From Anisus vortex (Eukaryota; Mollusca; Gastropoda; Planorbidae): 64,000 nucleotides of DNA. The stretch is taken from positions 41,951,498 through 42,015,497 of the forward strand of contig OX421492.1 in assembly GCA_949126835.1 (NCBI GenBank). The letters are read 5' to 3'. The position numbers and the translations under genes were made by a program. Shown here piece by piece: positions 12,501 to 24,238 of this stretch (position 1 is the stretch's first letter; each line of letters begins with the position of its first letter). The notes below the pieces were generated by a model. It had not been told where the DNA came from. It made no database searches and saw only the letters and a list, made by a program, of their open reading frames with translations.

Positions 12501-15500
12501 TATTTCTTCATAGTATAGTCATAGTACAGACATAGTACAGACATAGCACAGTCATAGTACAGACATAGCACAGTCATAGTACAGACATAGTACAGTCATA
12601 GTACAGACATATTACATGTAACATTTCTCTAGCACTCTCTTCCTCAATTACTCTCTTGGTCTCTTTATAATTATCTTTCTCTCCATATGACTTTATCATT
12701 AGCTCTGTCACACTCCCGCTCTTTATATCAGGCTTGGGCTCTCTATCACTCTCTTGCTCTCTCTATCACTCTCTTGCTCTCTATCACTCTCTATCATTCT
12801 CTCTCTCTGATATTAAAAAAAATATATGCAGACCAAATGTTCAAAATTCTGTGCATCCGATTTTGATATCTTGAGATTTTCAAGATTCACATTGAAGGAA
12901 AATAATTTGTAGACTTAGAGAAATATAGAAATACAGAACATTGAGCATATAATATAATACTTTTTGTTTTAATTGGTAGACAGAATTAGTTGTATTTGAA
13001 AAAAATATTTTATGTATAAATTAAATAGTATTTTTTATATCAATTATTTATTGAAACTATTTTAACTATTCACAATGATTTCACAAAATGCATTGCATTG
13101 TGTATATCATTTATATTCAATGATTGTAGATTGCAACATAAAAAGCTCACACTAACCCACAACATAAACATTTTCTAGTAAATGTGTATGCAGGGCAGAT
13201 ATACAAATAAGAAAAACAGGTTCTAGATTTTTTATTCTAACTGTGCTGAGTGCTAACATTTACAATAGCTACAAAACCTTATTGCAAATTGTATATTATA
13301 TGTATAAATATAAGGCAAGATTTTATGTTGTTGTGAATAAATATGTCTGGTAAAAACAAGTATAATTTTGGGCTAGTATAAATGTACATCTAATGTACTT
13401 ATTAAGCATTAAATATAAATGCATAAATTATAGGCATATGTCCATGTAAGAAGGCCAATATTGATTTTAATGGAATACTTCACACATTCAAGAAAACAAG
13501 ATTTTACCTGAAGACTATATATTTTCAGGTTCTATTGACAATTGGCAGTAAAAGCTTTGATTATTTTGAGAAGCACACAGACCTTTTCACAACTATGAAC
13601 AAATGGGTGAGACTTTTTTAAAAATTTCAAATGTTCAAATATAATGATAGGAAGTTAACTATTACTTACATTGTTTCAATGTTAAATAAATTATTCTTTG
13701 TTAAGTGACACAAATACTTTAATATAAAGTAATGTATGCTTTGGTTTCAAGTTTACTATGCCAGTGCAGTAGAGTACTACAACTACTTAGCATTTAAGCA
13801 ACACATGCTGCTAATAATCTCTGCGACATTGGTTAGTATAAAGAGTTCATAGTAAAAGTATTTTTGTCTGACCAATTGCATCTATAGGGCCTGTGAAGCA
13901 GCGTTCTCAAGTTTCTGTGGCCATGACATACTAAAAGCATATGTGGTCAGCACAATGCCCTGCAGTCTTTACTTTTCCCTAACTAATGTCAGCTACCCCT
14001 CAAAACTAGTTAGACTCAGGGACACTAGGGACCAATCCAGGAACACAGGACCTTTGGTATGCCAGGCAGCTACCGCTTGGCCACCTTGTCCCAGATATAG
14101 TATATAGGGACTCATAGGGGTTGGGAAAGTTTGTGAAAACTGACAAAGGTTTCAGAACCTTTGGAGAATTTGGCTAATATACATATTTTAAATTTATAGA
14201 AAAAATGCCAAACCATGTAGTTAAGTTTAGTATTTCTTTACTCTCATCATGTTTGATTTTTTCTTAAATTAATGCCAGTAAGATTTAAGAAATAACACAC
14301 GTCACTAAAAATGTGTGCATTGACATTTTTTTTAAGTTAGGGGAAATTTGTGAATAATCTGTGACTTTAAAAAAGAACCCTTGTATAATATCATCAATAT
14401 ACATAATTAGCGTGAGTTTGTGTATTTATATGTTTGTGCACTATAGGCTCCTAAGCGTTTGACTAATCCGGTCAAAAGTTAAATGTATAAATTGGAAACG
14501 TCCTCCAAAAAAAATATTTTTATTATATAAACAATATTGCTTAATTCGTTAATTTAATTTTTAAAATAAACTTAGACCTATTGATAATCACCAAATGTTA
14601 AAGTTCCCAACTGTACGCCATTTCAGAATGATCCCCCTTTGAAATGCTTTCAAATTAAGTGTGTTTTGGGATTGGGTTTTCCCGTAAGGCAAAATATTGC
14701 TGTCTACATTTTTTTATTAATTACTTTTTTTTTGTTTGGTATTTTTTTTTTTTCCTTTGATTAGTATTGTTTGTTTATTTTATGGATAAGAAGTCATAAC
14801 CTTGACAGCAACAATTCATATATGCATATTCCAGTGCCAGACGACCGTAAACAATAAAAAATAACAAAAACTAAATACTGAAAGAAACGTTCCCACTACA
14901 GTTTTTATTGACGGGGCATAACTCCTAGTAGTAATATAAATAGCTTGTGTATAGTAAAACATGATGTTTCTGGTATCTCAGCTCCACCAGTATGATACAG
15001 AGTTTTCTGCCTACAGAGAGCAATTGATGGAATTTGAAATTACTTTCCCACCAAGGTGAATAGAACAATCTATCAACTCTTCTATGAAACTGTGGGATTG
15101 GTCTTTCTGTAATAAATATATTTAAATTATGATTGTATAAAAATACAGAATTACTATCATGTACTCTATATATCTTTTATTGCATTTATAATGTACTTAA
15201 TATAATAGTTCTTTGTCATATCATTTTTGCAACTCAATCGTAGTAAAGTACATTAGTTTTCTCTTTGTAATTTCATTAGTAAGTCTTTATTTAATTGCTG
15301 TTATTAAACAAATTTTTTAATACTTTTTTATAGTTATCCATTTTGTGAAAATGTCAAAGATGGCATTTCCTACATGAAGACTAGAGTTCCATCTTGGTGT
15401 GACAGAGTTTTGTTAACCCATTCTGCCAAGGATATCATAGTTCAGGTGACTATCCTATTTACCTCCTAACTCAATCTATTCTGTTGTATGTTACTTGGAA

Positions 15501-17744
15501 TGGCTCACTTTATTATTAGCTTGCAGTTAGCAGATCTAATGGGACATTGGTACAGAAACAAGTTTTCAAACATTGAGATATGTTGAAATTGTGTGTTTTA
15601 TAAACATGTCTGTACCATCTTTGTTTGGACATGAGTGCATGTCAGTGTTATTTGAACACACACTTACCCACACACACTGCGACCCACACACACTGCAACC
15701 CACACACACATCTACCCACACACACTGTTTCATCAGCTGACATACACAGCATTTTATGCACATTAATTTTTAGTCCTCTTTCAATTGTCCACCCGCTGGC
15801 ACATCTGACTGCATACAGTTTAGTTTAATTGTCGAGTAATTGGACAAGCTTAATATCTATAGCAAAAAAACTTGGGTAAAAATTAGAAATTGTCTTTGTA
15901 TGAATAGATTTGTAACAATGCACTCACCAATTCCTGAATCACGATGTCCTTGTCTAATGCTCCAGCCTATCTTGAATGCTAGAGGTATACAAATGTGTCC
16001 CTAAATTGTTATAACTATAATATAATTTTAATTAATTATATTTTAGCCACTTACCATATATATTTGCATACACATTCAACATAGTTTTGAAAAAGTTTGA
16101 AAAACATCACTACTCTGTCTTTAATTTGCAACTTTCACCAGTATCGGTGGTTGTTATAAACTAGAATAACTAGACTATTGCTTAGGCTTACATTTTACAT
16201 TAAGAAAAGTTTTGTAGGTGTAAATATACTATTTTTATATAATGTAAATTGAAATCGACAAAGATCTTAGTTTTTCAGACCCCCACACCCTTTTATTTAG
16301 AACTTTTGGACCAATTTTGTTTTGCCAAAGCATAGCGCCAGCCTAAGCCGTAATTTTTGTATTGATTATAAATAATGCTTACCCAAAGAAATTTGTATAG
16401 GTCTGTTAAATATTTCCAAATAGCCATTGTTTTTTTTTGTGAATAATGAAGTACCCAGTAAAGAAAATAAATTTTGAAATGACTGTGTGTGAGGTCTTTA
16501 ATTGTGTAGTTAAAAAAATTGTGTAGTTGTATTTAAAAAACAATAAGACTTGTTTTCATTTTTTTAAATGATTTTTTAGTCAATGTATTTTACTAAATCT
16601 TGATGAGCTCATTGTAAATATATACACTAACCCTTGCCTATTTTAGGACTTGTCCCATCCTATTTTGTATGACGTGATAGGAAAAGATTCATGTATGGGA
16701 GATCATAAGGTTGGTCAGTTACATTTTTCTATGTGATACTTAAAGTTAGTTTTTAATTCCTATATTTTATTTACTGTGCTTCCCATTGTAACCGTACATT
16801 TTTTTTTCTATGAGGTGACTGCACCAATAATTAATTGCAATCTGATTTACCATTTAAAAAAAATATTTGTTTTCAGATTGGATGTGCAATTTAAAAACAT
16901 TCCCTTCTGAATTAACATTTTCATACTCTTCTTTTTGCAGCCTGTCTATTTATTATTTCACATGAAACCTGGCAAAGGTAAAGGCCAAGCAGTGCTAGCG
17001 TCTCCCACAACCTCTGGGTCACTGCGACCACGCACTTTGTCCATTAATGGGGAAATGGTGGAAGCTTTAGATATGAATGCAATCAATATTCATGACTATG
17101 CTGTATTTGAGCAAGAGCAGAATTTGATTGAAGAGTTTAGAGAAAGCATAAAAAACAGAGCTAACAAAGATAGCGGTCGATTGAGTGTGAACTCTTTAGA
17201 AAGAAAAAGATCCTTCCAGGATATAGTTAACAATGTTAGGAGGATGGAAAAGGTCCTCAAGCAGTGGCCGCGTCGAGAGGTTGACAGACATCATAGTTCA
17301 TCATCCGAGGATTATCCATCGGATGACTCTGAATTGAGAAGTTTAGGTGAAGGGGAGTTTGATAACATTAATCTGAATAGCGCTTCGGTGGACCACAATG
17401 AAAATGACAGAGTTGTCAGAAGTCTTCAGGTAGAAGATGGGGGGCAGTCTGGCTACCGTGCCGATGCCAAGGTTCTTGGTCATAGAGCTGTAGAGGTAGC
17501 TGTGTTGGGCAGTGCTCCGGCTATGCAGAGCTCCAGAGGTTGTGGGAATGACGGAGGCGAAACAAAAAGTGTTGTACCGCTTGCTCAGCATGATGGTTGT
17601 GTGCATGTGGAGTCATCTGCCCCTGCTGCCAGCTCTGTCCCGTTGCCTAGCAACCAGCCTGGTGGGGAGCAGCAGCAGAGTGGGAAGAATGATCAAGCAT
17701 CTTCTGCCTTTCTTGCTGGATGTTGTGGCTGTGTTTTGTTTTAG
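9564..17744 (+). CDS. INPP5A: Type I inositol polyphosphate 5-phosphatase, 3' twelve exons
   Basis: Predicted to remove the 5-phosphate of Ins(1,4,5)P3 and Ins(1,3,4,5)P4, ending calcium signals. Coding exons, all GT-AG and phase-compatible: 9564-9595, 9811-9882, 10604-10656, 11580-11643, 11736-11791, 12117-12201, 12406-12495, 13529-13606, 14982-15055, 15334-15445, 16647-16709, 16941-17744; together 526 codons. Landmarks shared with vertebrate INPP5A as I know it: KFPQHFFPE, KWSRKGFLRTRW, FDLVNIHLFHDASN, the catalytic FIFGDFNFRLDS, VPSWCDRVL and CMGDHKPVY. The first ~125 residues were not found in the window. The last exon adds ~255 residues beyond the catalytic end (Ser-rich acidic SSSSEDYPSDDSE, RKRSF) before a terminal CAAX box CVLF preceded by GCCG, which suggests prenylation plus possible palmitoylation. 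Family call is secure; the 32-nt first exon is the least certain. Confidence 0.93.
9605..9733 (+). repeat. Three ~43-bp repeats carrying acceptor-like sites
   Basis: In the INPP5A intron between exons 9564-9595 and 9811-9882. Each copy reads GATGTAGTTAGTTTTATTT-like, then TTTGCAG or TATGCAG, then GGTTTAATGCTG. Each therefore carries a pyrimidine-rich tract plus AG, a plausible decoy acceptor. Confidence 0.7.
10003..10273 (-). mobile_element. tRNA-headed SINE, near full length
   Basis: Intronic in INPP5A. Read on the - strand it starts GGGGCACGGTAGCCGAGCAG (A-box-like) and continues to a B-box-like GGGTTCAAATCC. A ~200-bp body follows (CCCAGCTCTGATAGGTACC, GGGCATTGTGGTGGCCACAC, CCGGCCCTATGATTAATTTG) and a GTACTTTACTTTTAC tail. 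Confidence 0.85.
12510..12812. repeat. Short tandem repeats in INPP5A intron
   Basis: Repeats built on CATAGTACAGACATAGCACAG (11- and 22-bp periods) at ~12510-12612, followed by a CT-rich stretch with CTCTCTATCACTCTCTTG repeats (~12700-12812). Confidence 0.75.
13850..14093 (-). mobile_element. Diverged SINE copy
   Basis: Same family and orientation as 10003-10273, in an INPP5A intron. The body (GGGCCTGTGAAGCAGCGTTC, CCTTGTCCC head end) is clear but the tRNA-like head is decayed and partly deleted. Confidence 0.75.
16941..17744 (+). CDS. INPP5A: INPP5A long terminal exon encoding a CAAX tail
   Basis: Begins after TTTTTGCAG and supplies PVYLLFHMKPGKG, the end of the catalytic domain. It then runs on as a low-complexity, Ser/Asp/Glu-rich tail ending GCCGCVLF and TAG. 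Human INPP5A, as I recall it, ends about 15 residues after the equivalent of PGAGK with its own CAAX box (CVVQ). Here the box is kept but pushed ~245 residues away. An internal donor-like AAAG|GTAAAG at 16977/16978 could splice the tail out (see 20220-20377). The Phe in the X position would favour geranylgeranylation by general CAAX rules. Confidence 0.9.
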   Translation, partial: PVYLLFHMKPGKGKGQAVLASPTTSGSLRPRTLSINGEMVEALDMNAINIHDYAVFEQEQNLIEEFRESIKNRANKDSGRLSVNSLERKRSFQDIVNNVRRMEKVLKQWPRREVDRHHSSSSEDYPSDDSELRSLGEGEFDNINLNSASVDHNENDRVVRSLQVEDGGQSGYRADAKVLGHRAVEVAVLGSAPAMQSSRGCGNDGGETKSVVPLAQHDGCVHVESSAPAASSVPLPSNQPGGEQQQSGKNDQASSAFLAGCCGCVLF

Positions 17745-17995
17745 GCTTCATGCAGAACTGCCTTTTCAGTTTTTTTTAGTAAGTTTAACAAAAAAGAAAA
17801 ACATACTTAAAAATAGTATATATTAAAAAAATAGTAACTGGCCTAGAGTTTCAAGTCTAAAATTTAGGTCATTCATTATAGGACTACAACACTTTTTGAA
17901 AAAAGTTAAATTTTAGGAAATAATTTGCTTTTTACAAATTTTAGTTTTCTCTAATATTTTGCTGTACAATTAGTTTATAAATATATATGAGGCAT

Positions 17996-18017
17996 AATAA
18001 AAAATCTGGGTAATAAA
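17996..18017 (+). terminator. Candidate poly(A) signals, long INPP5A isoform
   Basis: Two AATAAA hexamers (17996-18001 and 18012-18017) lie ~250-270 nt after the CAAX-isoform stop. They suit polyadenylation within what would be an intron for the alternative isoform. Confidence 0.5.
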
Positions 18018-18779
18018 ATTATTACTTAATGAAGTTTAGTTACCGGTAGATATTTTTCTGAATCACTATAAATGAATACTCTGCAGCTTAAGTTATCTGA
18101 TAATTCCTACAGGTGTTGGGATACATGGAAGTATTTCACACTCATTTTATTTCACAGCTTCTATGTGCACACTCTTTTATTTTAATTATTGTTTTTTTTT
18201 TCATTTTAGTTGTTGTTTAATATAATTTTTGCTTTCAGTACTTATTAGTGTGTTAATTTGTCTCTGTAACTGATGTTAGTAAAATAGTTATACAAAAAAT
18301 AATTGAATGCTACTTTTGTATGCCTACTTCTCCCCCCCCCTTCCCCCCCCCCCCTCCCCTCCATTTTTACACTAAAAGGTCCAATTAAATTTCAGAGCTT
18401 ATTGTAACATTTTATATGTTTTGATTTGTGCCTTTAATTATTTTTTTTCGTAATATGATTTATTTAAAGTATAACTGAAGGTATAAGCAAAAACCTACTA
18501 ACAACGAGTATTTCTAGATAATTCAATGATGTTATTTATTAAAGCATCATGATACTGAACTAGTGATGGGCAGCTGGCTTCAGATGGTGGGAAGTAGAGG
18601 CTGCTGGACATTGTGCTGGTCACAAAATCCCAGATGTATACCATTGCCTGATTGTAATTGCCTATAAAACAAACAATCTGGAATTTGAATTTCATTTTGT
18701 ATCTAAACAGCTTAGTGTGTTAAGTTTTGTAGATGTCAATTCTTTTCATATAGCCATCCCTTCAGACTAGAGCCATTTC

Positions 18780-19235
18780 AATTAGAAAGCATTGTGTGAA
18801 CTAGACATCTGTGGACTCGGTCTTATGTGGACTAGACATTCTCTTGACTAGTTGTCCTGTGTAATAGATAGAATAATATGAATTAGATGTTACGCGCACC
18901 AGTTGTTGTGTGGATTAAGCTTCATGTGGGCTTGACATTGCAAGGCTAGGCACCACAAGTACTAGATGTCATGGGGCTAGGTTTCATACGGGCTAGGCAG
19001 CTCATGGGCTAAGCTTTAAATGGGCTAGTTGTCACATGGGCTAGTTGTTACATGGGCTAGTTGTTACATGGGCTAGTTGTCACATGGGCTAGTTGTCACA
19101 GGCTAGTTGTCACATGGGCTAAGCGTCAAATGGGCTAGTTGTCACATGGGCTAAGCGTCACATGGGCTAGTTGTTACATGGGCTAGTTGTCACAAGGGCT
19201 AGTTGTTACATAGGCTAGTTGTCACAATTGATTAG
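18780..19235. repeat. ~16-bp minisatellite
   Basis: Repeats of TGGGCTAGTTGTCACA with TGGGCTAAGCGTCACA variants. It is regular from ~18990 to 19225 and degenerate before that. It sits in the interval between the two possible INPP5A terminal exons. Confidence 0.85.
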
Positions 19236-20219
19236 ATATTGTGTGTGCATGTTTCTGCTGCTCTGAACATTTTCTGTTTATAGATTATTAAACTTGTTTG
19301 CACTTTTAAAAATTTTAGTTTTGATTGGTTAGCAGAGTGCAGTGTGACATAGTCTGTAATTATTTGATCAAACAAACCTTTTTATTTACTGTTGAAAATA
19401 TTGTTAACTGGTTTTCATAGTTTTTGTTTGTCCCGACAGTCTTGAAGTAAAATAGGTACAAGAACAACTCATTTATTCTTGTCTAAATTTCCATCGAAAC
19501 TTTTGCAGTTTGTTTAACTCTTCTTCAATAAAAAAAAAATGCTCTTATTTTAAAAAAAAATATGTTTAAGTAATAACTAAATACTTTAACATCGTTAAGT
19601 AAAAAAAATAATTTCAGTATTTATTATTGATAGAATTTCAGTTAGGTTTGATTATCGCTTGATACTTGATCAGTACTAGATAACATTAGCGTGTACATAC
19701 ATGCTTAATATAGTTCTATCTCCAGATATAGTCTATATTATTTTTTCTTCAAGTTGAAGAATTTTGAATTTTGTACACATAAAATGGTGCTCGCAACATC
19801 TGGACCATTTCTTGTAGATTTATAAAAAAAAAATTTTTCACTTTCTTCTTTTAATTAATGGTTACTATTGTATTGCAAATTTCATTTTCTTTATATGAAC
19901 ATTAGGAGTAAATAACTCAACTTATGCATACTTAGCTATATATAAATCGTAATATTTTAATCTTGAAGGTAAATTTCTTGTATTATTTAGGAAATCTATA
20001 TTTAAATGAGTTGGCATTCATAGTTAATTATGACTATCTAAATTATTGAACATTGTTTTGTACTTGCAATTATTTGCAATAACTAGTAGACATAAAAATA
20101 ATAGAATCTAAGAATTAATTTAGTTTTGCAAGTGTACAAAAATTGAAATGTTTCTTCGTGAACTTTTATAATGAAATAAAAAGATCTACTCGCAACTTGA
20201 AACCAATTTTCTATTGCAG

Positions 20220-20377
20220 CACCAACTCCAAAGGCGGAGTTATCTGCCCTGCCAGGCACAAGTGATATCATCATTCCCAGCACACAGGTGAAAATATCTG
20301 AAGTGGACACCACCCGCTACATCCACATTCGACAAGGTGAAAGCTCTACACGTGTTTTCAGAGAAACTTCTGTATGA
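20220..20377 (+). CDS. INPP5A: Alternative INPP5A terminal exon ending in ETSV
   Basis: A strong acceptor (TTTTCTATTGCAG) is followed by an open frame with no ATG of its own, ending at TGA (20375-20377). It starts with two bases, exactly the phase left by the internal donor at 16977/16978: G plus CA gives Ala. The joined protein would read PGK-A-PTPKAELSALPG and end VFRETSV. The exon gives 52 residues including the shared codon. The last four residues (E-T-S-V) fit the class I PDZ ligand rule S/T-x-hydrophobic. This isoform would lack the CAAX box. Two donor-like CAG|GTGAAA and AAG|GTGAAA sites inside (20287, 20336) mean the exon could be shorter. Splicing is inferred, not shown. Confidence 0.7.
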
Positions 20378-20907
20378 GGGAAGACATTACATTACTGAAT
20401 ACTCTTAAACACAGTTTCTTTTCCTACTCTCTAAAACACTGTCTAACTTTTACTCTTTTCTCTGTGTACATAGAATGAAATCCAAATTCTTGTGATATAA
20501 ATTTCTTTTAGACAATTTGGAAAATAATATTTCAAGAATACATACATTAGTATGTAGTCTAGTACTTTAACAAAATATGAATGAATATGTAAGCAGGTTT
20601 AGAGCAGTTTTTGTAACTGTGAAGAAAAAAAACTATTTAAACTATGTTGATATGACTGTATCTTTAGCTGGTCTAATTAATCTATCTATCTACCAAATCT
20701 ATAACTGCATCTTCATTTAGTCTAACTATATTTAAATGTTCCTACCTCCTGTTTTTGTAAATTTACACATTGGCATAATTTTATAATTCAGCATAATTTT
20801 AGATCATTACTGTACTTTAAACAATGTGTACTCATTCTTTGTGTGGTTTTTATTTGGCAGTGGTTATGATTGGTTTGAGTTTTAAGAAAAAAAAAATTCA
20901 TGTTATT

Positions 20908-20910
<3 letters not shown>

Positions 20911-20962
<52 letters not shown>
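20911..20962. repeat. Poly-T tract of about 52 bases
   Basis: An uninterrupted T run ending TTGGTGCAAAAC. It may be the tail of a - strand retroinsertion, but no element body or target duplication was recognised next to it. Confidence 0.8.
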
Positions 20963-20963
<1 letters not shown>

Positions 20964-21222
20964 GTGCAAAACTTTGAACTTAGTCATAGCTTTCTATCTG
21001 ATATTGTGTACTAAAGCTGTATTAGTGTTTTTTTTTATGACAATGAGTTAATCAAAACCGTGTGTTTATTTCACTGGACTATCTGCTATGAACTAACAAT
21101 ATCTTGGTGATGCTTCTGACTGTGAAGTTTGTCTATTGACAGCCATTGATGAATGAATTCCTTGTTTAATTGCTGATTCAGCAGCTCATTAATGTCATTG
21201 TTGGACTCATCCAATCTGTCTC

Positions 21223-21228
21223 AATAAA
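21223..21228 (+). terminator. Candidate poly(A) signal, short INPP5A isoform
   Basis: First AATAAA I find after the stop at 20377. It would imply a 3' untranslated region of about 0.85 kb. Confidence 0.4.
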
Positions 21229-21278
21229 ATAGTAAAATAGTATTGAAACAAAGTATTACTGTCTCAGTACAATATTAA

Positions 21279-21530
21279 CCCTTCCATTACCACGCCAATG
21301 TTCACTATTTATAGCATATTCACCATTCGACCATCAATACCTGAGTGGCAGGCATTATTTTCCACATTATTATGCCATGTGTTTGATGATAATTACAGTT
21401 TTTCACAAAAACTCAGTAATTAGCCAATTTAGTTGCTTTATTGAATTAACACTGTGCTTCTTTATTTGTAACTAAAATTGGATACCCTTGTAGGAGGTAA
21501 TCTACACTCATTGTACCGGTGCTGGAAGGG
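21279..21530. mobile_element. piggyBac-type MITE with TTAA duplications
   Basis: Flanked on both sides by TTAA (21275-21278 and 21531-21534). The ends are inverted: CCCTTCCATTACC on the left, and GGTGCTGGAAGGG on the right, whose reverse complement is CCCTTCCAGCACC. The 252-bp interior has no transposase. TTAA targets with CCC-starting inverted repeats are typical of piggyBac. Confidence 0.8.
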
Positions 21531-21534
21531 TTAA

Positions 21535-23995
21535 AATAGTATTGAAATAGTGTGGTACTTGAATAGATATCAAACTCTTTAGCCGCAGCACTACTCAAGG
21601 CACTTTATTTACCCTTTATTTAAAGTATGTGGTTCTAATTCTATGAATCTTGCTTGATTCATCTATCATTCTGTAATTTTGGACTTGTAAGTCACCCTTC
21701 TCCTGCATAGAAGAATACTTCCTTCATACTTCCTCATTTTAAGAACATTAGCCTGTTTGTTTCACATGAGCTCAAAATATTTATTTAACATGTGAATGAG
21801 GTTGCTCTGGCCAGTAAAGATGCCTGTGGTTTGAGTATTTATTTTGTCATTAGATACAGTCTCCATTCAATTATCACACTAGCAAACATAGGGATGTCAG
21901 ACAAATACACAGTTCTCCCCCTTGTTTTTCACTCTTCCAAAAAACAAAATCATACATGTTATTAATAAATATTAAGAAAATAATTTGCTTGTTAAATTTC
22001 CAATTGAAATGTAAACATATAGTTTCTCTTTTGTTCATGAGTTGAATGAATGGCTTAGAAACATAGTTTACTGTGGATATTTTTATATGGTTTATTGTTT
22101 GGCAATCATTTTGAGTTTCCAAACTGTTTCTGTAAAGCAGATAATTTCTTGGAAGAAATATTTCTATATTGTCTATTATAATTAATGTTCGGATAATGTT
22201 GTTGATCATGGGAATGATGATATTAAGAAGGTGCAAGGAATTGTATCCATCCTATAATCTATGGCATATAATATATACATTGCTGTATAAATGTAATTAC
22301 ATGTACCATAACCCTGTGTTGTATTTCTTCATGTGCAATAATTTAGTCCTTGTATTCATGTATCTTTAAGAAATGCTTTAGCTACATTTGTTGTGTTTAG
22401 GTTATTAGTTTACTGTGACTTTTTGTATACATACAACACATTTCACATTTTGAAAAGACTGAAAGAATTGCATGCTTGCATTTGCTCAGATTACGGTAGC
22501 AAGTTGCAGGAAGTAATATGAACATCACTCGCTCTAAATTCTAGACATTTTTACAAATAAAAAAGCATAATGGAAAGAAAGGTCTGCTGTTTTTCACCAG
22601 CCCAGAAGTCAACCAGAATAAGCTTTGCCGCTCTTTGGTCCCAGCTTTCAAGAGGGGTTGGAGGCTTTGCCTGATTTTTTAGGCAAGTCTACTAATAGTC
22701 TACTGTCTACTGGGCATGTCAAATGTTGGGTGGTCCCTTTGCTTCTCCCTAACATAGCAGCGTTTGCGCATACACCAGGATATGGTTCAATTATTAACAA
22801 GAGGGGCCTGCCTGGTATACCTGCACTGTTGCCTGGTAGTGCAGAGACCAAATCATAAGATATGCCTTGTGCCTTTCTGAAGCACATAGCTTCTTGGTTG
22901 CAATATGTGCTTAGATGTAAGGAAGTTTCTTGGTGGCTGTAAAGTGCCTAAACATGTGGATGTTTTTGGTAAGTCCTTCCCAAAACTGGCACTAGAGGCA
23001 TTTAACATAGTTAGAACCCATGCCACTGGTTGACTGGACAGTCATTCAGTTAAATACCTAATTGTAACTTTATTGTAACCTTAGGCCAATCGTTGCTTTA
23101 AAAGTTTGATGGCAAATTTCAGTATGGGAACTGGCCCAGGCTTTTGTGGAGTGTCCTTATGGCTTTGACCAATCTGTCATATTAAGCAGCGAATGAACTC
23201 TAAAAGAATACTGCAGGTCTGAAGTAATAAATCCACATTGAATCTCATAACTTAGAATTCTCTTTTTAGAATTTTTTTGCCAATGTTTGAAACAAAATAA
23301 CTTGATAGAATTTTGTAAACATCATGTTGAATTGCTTACCGCCCTTCCCCAATAAGGAAAATAGTTTCTGAAAGGCATAGGACCAAAGAGTTACATATTC
23401 AAGTCCACTAGTAAATGCAATTTCAATTGTTGTAGAATTTAATATGTATTAATATAATTATTTCTACTTTCTTGAATAAACTTAACCAAGTGTACTAGCA
23501 CAAAACATTTATGCTCATGAAAGTTTAATCTCAGGGTTTCAGGAAAAAGTTTTTTTTTACATCTTCTGTCATTTGTTTATATTTTGTAACACAGTTGCTT
23601 ATACTACTGGCTGGGCAGAAGTGGATCTGAATTATCTATCCCTCTTATAAAATCATAAATGGATGTTTTTCAGTTGCATTAATATTTTTTTACTTCAAGC
23701 AATATGCATCTTTGTAAATTTTGCATCATTCAGCACATCTAGGCTCTAAAACTGCAAACTTTCAGCACAATAATGATTTAACACACTTGTCAACTCAATC
23801 CAAAATGCTACAATTGAAGAGATGTAAGTGAAGCAATGAAATCAAACTGTAACACAAGCCTCACTACTGTTGTTTATTTCAAAGTTGTTGTTTTTTTTAT
23901 CTCAGTATTATTTTTTGACTAGGTTGTTACAGTAAATTAGCTCTATAGGTTGTTGTGGTCAGAATGTATTCAGCCACAGTAGGATTCATATTGTC
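21535..23995. other. Intergenic; no supported gene
   Basis: A GC-richer patch at 22620-22880 has overlapping open frames on both strands (77 and 79 codons) and a small hairpin-capable CTGCACT...AGTGCAG. It may be a decayed mobile element but no family is recognised. The rest is AT-rich. Confidence 0.45.
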
Positions 23996-24002
23996 TTAGT
24001 TT

Positions 24003-24238
24003 ATATCTAGCATGTAATGGACACATCCATCACATATATCTAGCATGTAATGGACACATCCATCACATATATCTAGCATGTAATGGACGCATCCATCACA
24101 TATATCTAGCATGTAATGGACACATCCATCACATATATCTAGCATGTAATGGACACATCCATCACATATATCTAGCATGTAATGGACACATCCATCACAT
24201 ATATCTAGCATGTAATGGACACATCCATCACATATGTC
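24003..24238. repeat. 33-bp minisatellite, seven units
   Basis: The unit begins TATATCTAGCATGTAATGGA and the copies are almost identical. It is 33 bp long, so it keeps a - strand frame open (MLDICDGCVHY repeats), which I attribute to the repeat. Confidence 0.95.

Noticed and set aside
22625..22858. 77-codon open frame in a GC-richer patch
   Set aside because: Open frames overlap on both strands, with no splice signals or recognised domain.
24003..24238. CRISPR-like regular repeat
   Set aside because: Units are contiguous without unique spacers, and the genome is eukaryotic.
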